Source: Zafaria cholistanensis
GTDB lineage: Bacteria > Actinomycetota > Actinomycetes > Actinomycetales > Micrococcaceae
Length of the DNA stretch: 64,000 nt
Direction of reading: 5' to 3'
Assembly (NCBI RefSeq): GCF_008580665.1
Contig: NZ_BKDJ01000003.1
Span: forward strand, 1-64,000
Part shown: positions 33,272 to 41,309 of the stretch, piece after piece
How positions within the stretch are numbered: position 1 is the stretch's first letter
Layout: each line of letters begins with the position of its first letter
Notes under the pieces: generated by a model
Database searches by the model: none
The model's input: the letters and a program-made list of their open reading frames with translations, nothing else
What the model was told of the DNA's origin: nothing
Made by a program: the position numbers and the translations under genes

Positions 33272-34321
33272 ATGGAGTTCGGTATCCTCATGGGCGACCA
33301 GCCGGTCCAGTCTTCGCCAACCGAGCACCTCGACCTCATGCTGCGCAAGGTCGAGGCGGCGCAGGAGGCGGGGTTCAAGTACCTGACCATCGGCCAGCAC
33401 TTCCTGTACGACGGCTTTCGCTGGCTGCAGCCCATTCCGCTGCTGAGCCGGCTGGCCGCTGAGCTCGACGACGACGTCCGCTTGGGAACGACCGTGCTGG
33501 TTGGCCCGGTCCACCACCCGGTCATCCTGGCCGAGGAGCTCGCGACCCTGGACATCATCACCGGCGGCCGCCTGGTCGTCGGGATCGGCACGGGATACCT
33601 GCCCGCGGAGTACGAGACGATGGGCGTGCCCTTCAAGCAGCGGTACCAGCTGCTTGACGAGCTCATTGAGGTCATGACCAAGCTCTGGACCCAGGACCGG
33701 GTGACCCACCACGGCAGGTTCTGGAACATCGAGGACGCGCCGACGCACATCCGCCCCGTCCAGGATCCCCGGCCACCGATCTGGTTGGGTGCCATGAAGG
33801 AGACCGGGGTGCGCCGCGCTGCCCGCCTGGGCGACGTCTGGACGATCACGCCCCAGCAGACCGTGGACCAGGTGGAGGACCTCATCCGCATCTACGTCGA
33901 GGAGCGGGTGGGTGCGGGCCTGCCGTTGAACAAGCTGCCGCTGCGGCGCGAGCTGATGATTGGCCGCGACTTCGACGACGCCGTGAACAACTTCGCTGCC
34001 GTGGCCCGGGTGAAGTACGAGGCGTACGCGGACCGGGGAATGGACCTGCTGTCCGACGAGGCGGTACGCAACGGGTTCGTGGAGACGGTGCGCGACCACG
34101 TCCTCCTCGGCTCGGCCGACGACGTGCGCAACCAGATCGCCGCCATCGCCGGCCGGTTGCCGATCGGCCCGCTTCTGATCCGCCCCCACTGGCCGGGAAT
34201 GGACGCCGGGCAGACGGCGGCGTACCTGAAGAAGGTGGGCGAAGAGGTGGTCAAGCCGCTGGCCGGGCTCGAAAGCGCGTCGTTCGAGAAGACGATGAGC
34301 ACGGTGGTGGGCGCCGGGTAG
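33272..34321 (+). CDS. LLM-class flavin/F420-dependent oxidoreductase
   Basis: A 349-residue luciferase-like enzyme. MEFGILMGDQPVQ, TIGQHFLYDGFRWLQPIPLL, TTVLVGPVHHPVILAEELATLD, GIGTGYLPAEYETMGVPF and PPIWLGAMKETGVRRAARLGDVW follow the LLM barrel. Only moderately similar to the paralogue at 10779. AAGGAG is 6 bases before the ATG. It may be a Baeyer-Villiger-like monooxygenase or an F420-linked reductase; sequence alone does not decide. Confidence 0.85.
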   Translation: MEFGILMGDQPVQSSPTEHLDLMLRKVEAAQEAGFKYLTIGQHFLYDGFRWLQPIPLLSRLAAELDDDVRLGTTVLVGPVHHPVILAEELATLDIITGGRLVVGIGTGYLPAEYETMGVPFKQRYQLLDELIEVMTKLWTQDRVTHHGRFWNIEDAPTHIRPVQDPRPPIWLGAMKETGVRRAARLGDVWTITPQQTVDQVEDLIRIYVEERVGAGLPLNKLPLRRELMIGRDFDDAVNNFAAVARVKYEAYADRGMDLLSDEAVRNGFVETVRDHVLLGSADDVRNQIAAIAGRLPIGPLLIRPHWPGMDAGQTAAYLKKVGEEVVKPLAGLESASFEKTMSTVVGAG

Positions 34322-34406
34322 CGCCACCTGCTGGGCCCCTTGGCGCCCGCGGCGGCACAGGGTGCCGTCGCGGGCGGCAAGCGGCCCTGGCGGTGCGCCG
34401 CGGGCA

Positions 34407-34439
34407 GGCCGGGTGACAGTTCGCTGTTGCCCGGCCTTT
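34407..34439 (+). terminator. Rho-independent terminator with TTCG tetraloop
   Basis: Arms 34407-34419 and 34424-34436 form a 13-bp stem, including two adjacent G-U pairs, capped by the stable TTCG tetraloop and followed by TTTC. It ends the SDR-LLM unit. Confidence 0.8.
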
Positions 34440-34537
34440 CTGTTGGCGCGCCCTTTTGGCCGTCCGCACGTGGCGGAGCGCCGGCCTGGCCCTGGCGCGC
34501 GCAATCCGGTTCCGGCGGGCGAAAGCAGGGTGGGCGG

Positions 34538-34561
34538 CAATAATCTAGTCGCATCATTGTC
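34538..34561 (+). promoter_or_regulatory. AT-rich promoter/operator zone before ligase operon
   Basis: CAATAATCTAGTCGCATCATTG holds inverted CAATNAT / ATNATTG arms. It shares AATAATCTA with 60676-60684. It is the only AT-rich stretch in the 537-base gap 34322-34858, which otherwise holds the terminator at 34407, the hairpin at 34684 and a small reading frame. Confidence 0.4.
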
Positions 34562-34661
34562 AGGAACGAGTGCCAGTGCTACGGTTCTGAGCTGTTAGCT
34601 AGACAACATTTTGGTGGCTGCAAGCCAAGGCTGGGAGCCCGGAATACTCCAGGAGTGTGGG

Positions 34662-34862
34662 ATGGCCACGAGCAGTGCGCTTACCGGACCCGCGGGCGAG
34701 GGGGCCCGCGGGTCCGGGCGGAGGATAACGGTCATGGGTGGCGCAGCCATGGGTGGTGTAAGGGCCAGGACAAGCGGCTTCACGCCCCTGGCGGCGGGCG
34801 GACGGATCGCCGCCTCGCGGAGGGAATTCAAGGACGTTTCGATGGTTGGAGGCAATCGATGA
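34662..34862 (+). CDS. Possible small leader gene coupled to the ligase
   Basis: A 66-codon frame (MATSSALTGPAGEG start) has AGGAG about 8 bases upstream and ends in a TGA overlapping the ligase ATG (ATGA). It is rich in Ala, Gly and Arg and resembles no family I know. A 14-bp hairpin lies within it. It may be a translated leader controlling the ligase, or a chance frame in a long untranslated leader; the latter is at least as likely. Confidence 0.3.
   Translation: MATSSALTGPAGEGARGSGRRITVMGGAAMGGVRARTSGFTPLAAGGRIAASRREFKDVSMVGGNR
34684..34717. other. Perfect 14-bp leader hairpin
   Basis: Arms 34684-34697 and 34704-34717, loop of 6 bases, located between the promoter zone and the ligase ATG at 34859. 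It is not followed by a T-run. Position suggests an attenuator or processing signal in the operon leader. Confidence 0.6.
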
Positions 34863-36514
34863 GCCAGCGGCAGGTTTACACGGATCTCGTTCCGACGTTC
34901 CCGGACCCGGAGACCTGGACCCTGGACCAGGTCCTCCGCCACCACGCGTCCGTACGCCCGGACGCCGTGTGCCTGGACGCGCCGGTGGAGGAGGCCCGCT
35001 GGACGTATGCCCAGGCCCTGGCCAGCGCCGAGCGCATTGCCGGCACCTGGCTCACGGCCGGCGGCAGCCCGGGGGACCGTGTGGCGATCATGGCGATGAA
35101 CTCCTCGCAGCTGGTGCGCTCCTGGTGGGGTGCCGCGGTCGGGAACCTCGTCGAGGTGCCGATCAACACCAACTATGAGGGCGAGTTCCTGCGCCACCAG
35201 CTCAACGTGGTGGACGCCCGCTTTGCGGTCATCGACGATGTCTTCGCGCCGCGCTTCGTGGCCATCGCCAAGCACGTGCGCGGCATCGAGCGCTTCTGGG
35301 TGATCGACTCCGGGACCGGGAACCGTAACGCGGCCATCGACCTGCTGCGCTCCAACGGCTGGGACGCTGCCCCGTGGGAGGAGCTCGAAGATGGCCCCGT
35401 GCTGGACATGGTGCCGCCGCGCGCCCAGGACCTGGGCGCGATCTTCTTCACCTCCGGAACCACCGGCCCCTCCAAGGGCGTCTCCATGCCGCACTCACAG
35501 CTTTACTTCTTCGCCCAGGAAGTGGTCTGCCTGACCCGGTTGACGCCCGAGGACACATACCTGACGACGACGCCGCTCTTCCACGGCAATGCACAGTTCA
35601 TGGCCGTCTACCCCGTCATCATCGCCGGCGGCCGCGCGGTCATCCGGCCCAAATTCAGCGCCAGCCGCTGGATCGACCATGTCCGCGACTCCGGGGTCAC
35701 CGTGACCAACTTCGTCGGCGTGATGATGGACTTCGCGTGGAAGCAGCCGCCCCGGGAGAACGACCGGGACAACGTACTTCGCGCGGTCTATGCGGCGCCG
35801 ACCGCCAGCACCATCGTGGAACAGTTCAAGGAGCGCTACGGCATTGAGGCCTTCGTCGACGCGTTCGGGCTGACCGAAACCTGCGCGCCGATCCTGTCCC
35901 CCTACGGCGTGCCGCGTCCGGCCGGCGCGGCCGGCCTGGCCGCCTCCAAATGGTTCGACATCCGGCTCGTGGATCCCGAAACGGACCGCGAGGTGCCGGT
36001 CGGGCAGGTCGGCGAGCTGGTGGTCCGCCCGGTCCAGCCGTGGACCTGCAGCAACGGCTACTACGGCATGCCCGAAAAGACCCTTGAGGCCTGGCGGAAC
36101 CTGTGGTTCCACACCGGCGATGCCCTCCGCCAGGACGAGGACGGATGGTACTACTTCGTGGACCGCTACAAGGACGCCCTGCGCCGGCGCGGCGAGAACA
36201 TCAGCTCTTACGAGATCGAGGCCGCGGTGATGGGCCATCCGGCGGTCGCCGAATGTGCCGTGGTCGGCGTTCCGGCCGACGTCGAAGCGGGCGAGGACGA
36301 GGTCCTGGCCGTCGTCGTCCTCACCGAGGCTGCCGCCCCGGCAGAGATCCTCTCCTGGTGCGAAGGGCGCATCCCGGCCTTCGCCATCCCCCGGTACCTG
36401 CGCGTCGTCGACGAGCTGCCCAAGACGCCGTCGCAGAAGATCCGCAAGGCGGTGCTGCGCGCCGAAGCCCTTGGCCCGGACACCTTCGACCGCCTGGCAG
36501 TGTCCGTTTCCTGA
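34859..36514 (+). CDS. AMP-forming acyl-CoA ligase
   Basis: A 551-residue ANL ligase. IFFTSGTTGPSKGVSMPHSQ is the P-loop region, TTPLFHGNAQF follows, DAFGLTETCAPIL is A5, WFHTGDALRQDEDGWYYF is A7, and RYKDALRRRGENISSYEIE is A8; SQKIRKAVLR keeps the catalytic lysine. GGAGG is 6 bases before the ATG. It opens a five-gene operon ending at 40557 and probably activates its acid substrate. It is about as long as, but clearly distinct from, the ligase at 29904. Confidence 0.9.
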   Translation: MSQRQVYTDLVPTFPDPETWTLDQVLRHHASVRPDAVCLDAPVEEARWTYAQALASAERIAGTWLTAGGSPGDRVAIMAMNSSQLVRSWWGAAVGNLVEVPINTNYEGEFLRHQLNVVDARFAVIDDVFAPRFVAIAKHVRGIERFWVIDSGTGNRNAAIDLLRSNGWDAAPWEELEDGPVLDMVPPRAQDLGAIFFTSGTTGPSKGVSMPHSQLYFFAQEVVCLTRLTPEDTYLTTTPLFHGNAQFMAVYPVIIAGGRAVIRPKFSASRWIDHVRDSGVTVTNFVGVMMDFAWKQPPRENDRDNVLRAVYAAPTASTIVEQFKERYGIEAFVDAFGLTETCAPILSPYGVPRPAGAAGLAASKWFDIRLVDPETDREVPVGQVGELVVRPVQPWTCSNGYYGMPEKTLEAWRNLWFHTGDALRQDEDGWYYFVDRYKDALRRRGENISSYEIEAAVMGHPAVAECAVVGVPADVEAGEDEVLAVVVLTEAAAPAEILSWCEGRIPAFAIPRYLRVVDELPKTPSQKIRKAVLRAEALGPDTFDRLAVSVS

Positions 36515-36546
36515 CGGCCCGCACCTTCACGAGAAAAGAGAAATCC

Positions 36547-37713
36547 ATGGACTTCAGCCCAAATCCCCTGCATGACGACATCAGGGACTCCGTGCGGACC
36601 CTGTGCAAGGGCTTCCCGGACGAATACTGGATGGAGCACGACGAATCCAAGGAATTCCCCTGGGAGTTCTACAACGCCGTGGCCGAAGGCGGCTGGCTGG
36701 GACTGACCATTCCGGAGGAGTACGGCGGCGGCGGGCTCGGGGTCACCGAGGCGGCCATCGTCGAGCAGGAGATCGCCGCCTCCGGTGCCGGCATGGGTGG
36801 CTGCAGCGCAGTGCACATCGGCATCTTCGGGTTCGAGCCGATCATCCACCATGGCAGCAAGGATCTCAAGGACCGCTTCCTCAAGCGGGTGGTGACCGGT
36901 GAGCTGCACACCTCCTTCGCAGTCACCGAGCCGGACGCGGGCACCGACACCACCAACATTTCCACCTTCGCCAAGAAGGTGGACGGCGGCTACCTGATCT
37001 CCGGCCAGAAGGTCTGGATCACCAAGGCCCAGGAGGCCGAGCGCATGCTGATCCTGGCCCGGACCAGCCCCCGCGACCCCAACGGCAAGCGCACCGCCGG
37101 CATGACGCTGTTCTTTGCCGAGATGGACCGGTCCAAGGTCTCCATCCGTCCCATCCCCAAGATGGGGCGCAACGCGGTGGACACCAACGAACTGTTCATC
37201 GACGGGCTCTTCGTCGCCGACGAGGACGTCGTCGGCGAGGTCGGCCATGGCTTCCGCGCCATCCTCGGCGGACTGAACGCCGAGCGTGTCATCTCGGCCA
37301 ATGCCGCCTTGGGCATCGGCAAGGCGGCGCTGCGCCGGGGCGTGCGCTATGCCAACGAGCGCGAGGTCTTTGGCCGCCCCATCGGCAAGAACCAGGGCAT
37401 CGCCTTCCAGCTCGCCGAGGCCCAGATCCGGCTCGACGCCGCCGAAGCCGTCGTGCAGAAGGCGGCCTGGATGGTGGACAACGGCATCCCGTGCGGCCGC
37501 GAGGCCAATGCGGCCAAGTACCTCTGCGCGGAGGCCGGGTTCTTCGCCGCCGACGTCGCCCTGCAGGTGCACGGCGGGTTCGGCTACGGCAAGGAGTTCC
37601 ATGTGGAACGCTACTTCCGCGAAGCCCGGCTCATGCGCATCGCGCCGATCAGCCAGGAAATGGTGCTGAACTACTTCTCCGAGCACGTGCTCGGGCTGCC
37701 GAGGAGCTACTGA
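36547..37713 (+). CDS. Acyl-CoA dehydrogenase
   Basis: A 388-residue FAD enzyme. FAVTEPDAGTDTTNIS and SGQKVWITKAQEAERM form the mid-domain, NEREVFGRPIGKNQG the helical part. The C-terminal position usually holding the catalytic Glu reads RIAPISQEMVLNY; LNAERVISANAALG near residue 245 provides a Glu at the isovaleryl-CoA-dehydrogenase position. The stop overlaps the CoA-ester lyase start (TGATG). It likely forms the 2,3-double bond for hydration by the MaoC protein in this operon. Confidence 0.9.
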   Translation: MDFSPNPLHDDIRDSVRTLCKGFPDEYWMEHDESKEFPWEFYNAVAEGGWLGLTIPEEYGGGGLGVTEAAIVEQEIAASGAGMGGCSAVHIGIFGFEPIIHHGSKDLKDRFLKRVVTGELHTSFAVTEPDAGTDTTNISTFAKKVDGGYLISGQKVWITKAQEAERMLILARTSPRDPNGKRTAGMTLFFAEMDRSKVSIRPIPKMGRNAVDTNELFIDGLFVADEDVVGEVGHGFRAILGGLNAERVISANAALGIGKAALRRGVRYANEREVFGRPIGKNQGIAFQLAEAQIRLDAAEAVVQKAAWMVDNGIPCGREANAAKYLCAEAGFFAADVALQVHGGFGYGKEFHVERYFREARLMRIAPISQEMVLNYFSEHVLGLPRSY

Positions 37714-38603
37714 TGCGCGCCTACCGCTCCGTCCTCTTTGTCCCCGGGCACCGGCCGGCGTGGGTGGAGAAGGCCGTCAACGCGGGCGCGGACTGCGTGG
37801 TGCTGGACCTGGAGGATTCCGTCCCCACCGCGGAAAAGGCCCCCGCCCGCGCGCTCGTGGCGGAGTCCATCCGCCGGGTGCGGGCGGCCAACGCCGAGGT
37901 CGGGCTCTTTGTCCGCGTCAATCCGCTGGCGACCCGGCTGACCGGCGGTGACTTGGAGGAAGTGGTGGTGCCCGGGTTGACGGGCATCTTCGCACCGAAG
38001 ATCGAACGGGCCACCGACGTGCTGCAGTACGACGCGCTGCTGGACCACTTCGAGGAACGCAACGGCGTGAGTGGGCTGGAGTACATCGTTCCGGTCGAAA
38101 CGGTGCAGGCCATCCAAAACTGCCGCGAGGTGGCACTGAGCTCTCCCCGCGTCGGCGCCATGATCGGCCCGAGCGCCGAGCACGCGGACATCGCCCGCGC
38201 CGTCGGCTACGAGTGGACTCCGGAGGGCCAGGAGACGCTCTACCTGCGCAGCCGGGTGCTGCTGGCCTGCCGCGAAGCCGGCATCCACGCGCTCACCGGC
38301 CTCTGGGAGGACCTGGAGAACCTTGATGGGTTGCGCGAGTTCGCCCTCCGGGGCCGGCAGTTGGGGTTCCGCGGAATGATCGCGATCCACCCCAAGCACG
38401 TGGCCACGGTCAATGCCGTCTTCTCGCCGTCGGTCGAAGACATCGCGTTCTATGAGGGAATGGTCAAGGCCTACGAGGCCGCCGCCGCCGACGGGACCGG
38501 GGCGCTGCGCTACCGCGGACTGCATATCGACAAGGCACACTACGACAAGGCCGTTGAGTGGCTCGACCGCGCGGCACAAATCACGACAGGAGCAAACCGA
38601 TGA
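37713..38603 (+). CDS. CoA-ester lyase (HpcH/HpaI aldolase, CitE-like)
   Basis: A 296-residue TIM-barrel lyase. RSVLFVPGHRPAWVEKA and VVLDLEDSVPTAEK are the CitE/malyl-CoA lyase hallmarks, the Glu and Asp of LEDS being metal-associated. The usual GAEDLAAD segment is MIGPSAEHADIARAVG here, a variation that may alter substrate choice. MIAIHPKHVATVNAVFSP closes the barrel. Enzymes of this type split malyl-, methylmalyl- or citramalyl-CoA into smaller CoA esters plus glyoxylate or pyruvate. Coupled on both sides to operon neighbours. Confidence 0.87.
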   Translation: MRAYRSVLFVPGHRPAWVEKAVNAGADCVVLDLEDSVPTAEKAPARALVAESIRRVRAANAEVGLFVRVNPLATRLTGGDLEEVVVPGLTGIFAPKIERATDVLQYDALLDHFEERNGVSGLEYIVPVETVQAIQNCREVALSSPRVGAMIGPSAEHADIARAVGYEWTPEGQETLYLRSRVLLACREAGIHALTGLWEDLENLDGLREFALRGRQLGFRGMIAIHPKHVATVNAVFSPSVEDIAFYEGMVKAYEAAAADGTGALRYRGLHIDKAHYDKAVEWLDRAAQITTGANR

Positions 38604-39073
38604 CAATGCGCGGACTGTGGTTCGAGGAATTCGAAGAAGGCGCCCACTACAAGCACGCCCTGACCCGGACCATCACTGAGATGGACAACGTGATGTTCAC
38701 GTCGCTGACCATGAACCTGCAGCCGTTGCACCTGGACGAGGAGTTCTCCAAGAACTCCATCCACGGACAGCGGGTGCTCAACAGCCTCTTTACGGTCGCG
38801 CTGATCGGTGCCTTCCACGTTCCGGAGCTGACCATGGGCACCACCCTGGGCAACCTCGGCTACGACTCCATCAAGTTCCCCCACCCGGTGTTCCACGGCG
38901 ACACCCTGCGGGCGGAGACCACCATCGTGAAGAAGCGCGAGTCGAAGACCCGCGACGATTCGGGCATCGTCTGGTTCAAGCACATCGGCCTGAACCAGCG
39001 CGACGAGGTCGTCTGCGAAATGACCCGCGTGGGCCTGATGGCCAAGAAGCCCAAGGAAGGGGCAAAAGCATGA
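38600..39073 (+). CDS. MaoC-family dehydratase
   Basis: A 157-residue hotdog hydratase. It starts GLWFEEFEEGAHYKHALTRTIT, typical of mesaconyl-CoA-hydratase-like MaoC proteins, with TMNLQPLHLDEEFSK replacing the more common NPxHxDxxxA and a later HGDTLRAETTI. It would hydrate an enoyl-CoA to the beta-hydroxy ester cleaved by the lyase encoded just before it; MaoC-CitE pairs of this type are seen in methylaspartate- and citramalyl-type routes. ATGA overlaps join it to both neighbours. Confidence 0.85.
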   Translation: MTMRGLWFEEFEEGAHYKHALTRTITEMDNVMFTSLTMNLQPLHLDEEFSKNSIHGQRVLNSLFTVALIGAFHVPELTMGTTLGNLGYDSIKFPHPVFHGDTLRAETTIVKKRESKTRDDSGIVWFKHIGLNQRDEVVCEMTRVGLMAKKPKEGAKA

Positions 39074-40557
39074 CGCTCAGCACCGAAACCGCACAGAACC
39101 CGCTCCAGGACTGGGTCCCCGAGACCCGTACGCTGCTGGTCGGCGGCGCCCAGGTCCAGCCCGAGGGCGAGACCTGGGACGTGTTCAACCCGGCCACCGA
39201 AGCCGTGATCGGCACCGTGGGCGGTGCCTCGAACCGGCAGGTCGACGCCGCCGTCGCCGCGGCCCGCGCCGCGTTCCCGGCCTGGTCAGCGCTGAGCGGC
39301 GAGGAGCGTTCGCGCCACATCCACCGCCTCGCCGACGTGCTGGAGGCGGCGGCCGACCGGCTGCTGCCCTCCATCGTCAACGAGGTCGGCACCCCCGTCG
39401 CGCTGGCGGAGTACCTGCAGGTCAGGATGGGCGTCGAGGAGCATCTGCGCTGGGCCGCCGAGGCCGCGAAGACCGAGCGCGTCCAGCACCTGGGCGGCTA
39501 CGACAAGCCGCACCCCACCATGAGCGACGTCGTGCACCAACCCGTCGGCGTCGTCGCCGCCATCACCGGCTACAACTACCCGCTGAACCTGGCCATCTTC
39601 AAGTTCGGCGCGGCCCTGGCCGCCGGCTGCACCGTAGTGCTCCTGCCGTCTCCCCGCACCCCGCTGACCACCCTGTTCCTGGGGGACCTGATCCGCGAAG
39701 CAGGCCTGCCGGACGGCGTCATGAACGTCATCATCGGCGGCGCGGACGTGGGCCAGCAGCTGTCCTCGCATCCGGGGGTGGACAAGGTCTCGTTTACCGG
39801 GTCCGACGGCGTCGGCTCGAAGATCATGGCGCAGGCGGCCACCAACCTCACCGGCGTGACGCTGGAGCTGGGCGGGAAATCGCCGACGCTCATCCTGCCC
39901 GGGGTCAACGTCCAGGAAATCGCCGTCGAGATGCACCTGCGCTGGGCACGCAACGGCGGCCAGGGCTGCGCGGCCCTGGCGCGCATCCTGGTGCACGACG
40001 AGCTCTACGACGAGTTCCTCGAGGCCGGGGCCTCGGCCTTCGACCAGATGGTCGTGGGGGACCCCTGGGACCGGGCAACCAACATCGGACCCATGATCCG
40101 CCCCGACCACCAGGCACGCGTCCAGGGGTTCATCGACGGGGCGGCGGCGGAGGGCGGGCGGAAGCTGCTCGAGGTCACCAGGCCGCTGCCGGAGAAGGGC
40201 TGGTTTGTCAACCCGGTACTGCTGGGCGAACTCCCGCACAGCGCCCGCGCCGTCCAGGAGGAAATCTTCGGCCCCGTCGCTGTCATCGTCCCCTTCAGGG
40301 ACACCGATGAGGCTATCCGCCTTGCCAACGACACCCCGTACGGGCTGGCCGCGAATGTGTGGTGCGGCGAGGACCTGGCCGAGGGGCGCCGCGTGGCCGA
40401 GCAGGTCCGCGCCGGAACCGTATGGATCAACGGCGGCGGCTCCATGCGGCCCGATGCGCCATTCGGGGGCTACGGCCGTTCCGGCGTCGGCCGCGAGTTC
40501 GGCGAGTGGGGCGTGCGCGAGTACCTGGAGGTCAAGCACATCCAGTGGCGCGCCTGA
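39070..40557 (+). CDS. NAD(P)-dependent aldehyde dehydrogenase
   Basis: A 495-residue ALDH. Motifs are NYPLNLAIFKFGAALAAG (phosphate region), FTGSDGVGSKIM (cofactor), LELGGKSPTL with the general-base Glu, GGQGCAALARI with the nucleophilic Cys, and EEIFGPVAVIVPF. It may oxidise the aldehyde fragment released by the operon or feed acid to the ligase. ATGA overlap with the MaoC gene. The operon ends at a 15-bp hairpin. Confidence 0.9.
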   Translation: MTLSTETAQNPLQDWVPETRTLLVGGAQVQPEGETWDVFNPATEAVIGTVGGASNRQVDAAVAAARAAFPAWSALSGEERSRHIHRLADVLEAAADRLLPSIVNEVGTPVALAEYLQVRMGVEEHLRWAAEAAKTERVQHLGGYDKPHPTMSDVVHQPVGVVAAITGYNYPLNLAIFKFGAALAAGCTVVLLPSPRTPLTTLFLGDLIREAGLPDGVMNVIIGGADVGQQLSSHPGVDKVSFTGSDGVGSKIMAQAATNLTGVTLELGGKSPTLILPGVNVQEIAVEMHLRWARNGGQGCAALARILVHDELYDEFLEAGASAFDQMVVGDPWDRATNIGPMIRPDHQARVQGFIDGAAAEGGRKLLEVTRPLPEKGWFVNPVLLGELPHSARAVQEEIFGPVAVIVPFRDTDEAIRLANDTPYGLAANVWCGEDLAEGRRVAEQVRAGTVWINGGGSMRPDAPFGGYGRSGVGREFGEWGVREYLEVKHIQWRA

Positions 40558-40594
40558 GCGCCCCCTGAAGCGCGCACAGGCGGCAGGGACCACG

Positions 40595-40631
40595 GGACCC
40601 TGGGGCCGGCACCCGGCCCCAGGGTCCTTTC
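40595..40631 (+). terminator. 15-bp hairpin terminator with T-run
   Basis: Arms 40595-40609 and 40613-40627, three-base loop, followed by TTTCC. It closes the 34859-40557 operon. Confidence 0.85.
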
Positions 40632-40660
40632 CTGCCTGCCGCTACAGCCCCCGGCGCGGC

Positions 40661-40708
40661 CATGACAACGGCGGCGGTACCCGCCGGGGTACCGCCGCCG
40701 TCGTCATG
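40661..40708. terminator. Second large hairpin (21-base arms)
   Basis: Arms 40661-40681 and 40688-40708 pair at 20 of 21 positions around a 6-base loop. It lies between two other strong hairpins in a 252-base convergent gap. Confidence 0.65.
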
Positions 40709-40747
40709 GCCGCCCGATGCCGCGCGCCCGATGCTGCGCGGGCGGGC

Positions 40748-40800
40748 GGCACAATGCCGGGAGGAGTGCACGAGGGGTGCGCTCCTCCCGGCATTGTGCC
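40748..40800. terminator. Third hairpin (19-bp perfect arms)
   Basis: Arms 40748-40766 and 40782-40800 are perfectly complementary, and the loop forms a further 4-bp helix. It is 9 bases from the end of the minus-strand SnoaL-like gene and probably terminates it. Confidence 0.75.
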
Positions 40801-40809
40801 GAATGCTCC

Positions 40810-41253
40810 CTACACGGGCGCGGGAGGCGCCGGCAGGAGCGGATAGGCCGCCCGCCGCTGGAACTTCCACCCCTGGGAGGTGCGGACGTAGCTGTCCGCG
40901 TAGTAGCCCAGGGATTCGTCCCGCCTGCCGTCACCGGTGGTGACGAAGGCGTGGATGTACACCGTCGCGGCGGCCGTATCCCCGTCCACGTCAATGCGGT
41001 GGTTCAGCGCCAGGTGGCAGCGGTGCGTGGTGTTTTCGATCAGGCCGGTGTAGAACGCCCGGATGGCCTCGGTGCCGCGCACCACCTCCATGCCGAAGGC
41101 GGTGACGTCCCACTCCGCGTCCTCGGCAAAGAGGGCCACGATGTCGTCGAGCCTGGCATTGTCCACGGCCCAGGAGTACTCGTGGGTCAGGCGCCGGATC
41201 GCTTCCACGTCCGCATCCACGCCCCGCGCCGCCGTCGTTGTTTCCGCTGTCAT
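40810..41253 (-). CDS. SnoaL-like (NTF2-fold) protein
   Basis: A 147-residue protein. VEAIRRLTHEYSWAVDNARLDDIVALFAEDAEWDV and YYADSYVRTSQGWKFQRRAAYPL are typical of the SnoaL-like family that includes ring-opening isomerases and scytalone-dehydratase-like enzymes. CGGAGAACCG precedes the ATG. It is 56 bases downstream of the GMC oxidoreductase on the same strand, so they are probably co-transcribed and act in sequence. Confidence 0.75.
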   Translation of the reverse strand: MTAETTTAARGVDADVEAIRRLTHEYSWAVDNARLDDIVALFAEDAEWDVTAFGMEVVRGTEAIRAFYTGLIENTTHRCHLALNHRIDVDGDTAAATVYIHAFVTTGDGRRDESLGYYADSYVRTSQGWKFQRRAAYPLLPAPPAPV

Positions 41254-41309
41254 CGGTTCTCCGTTCCAGGATCTGTGTCCAAGGGATTGCAGGATGTGAC
41301 GGCCGGTCC

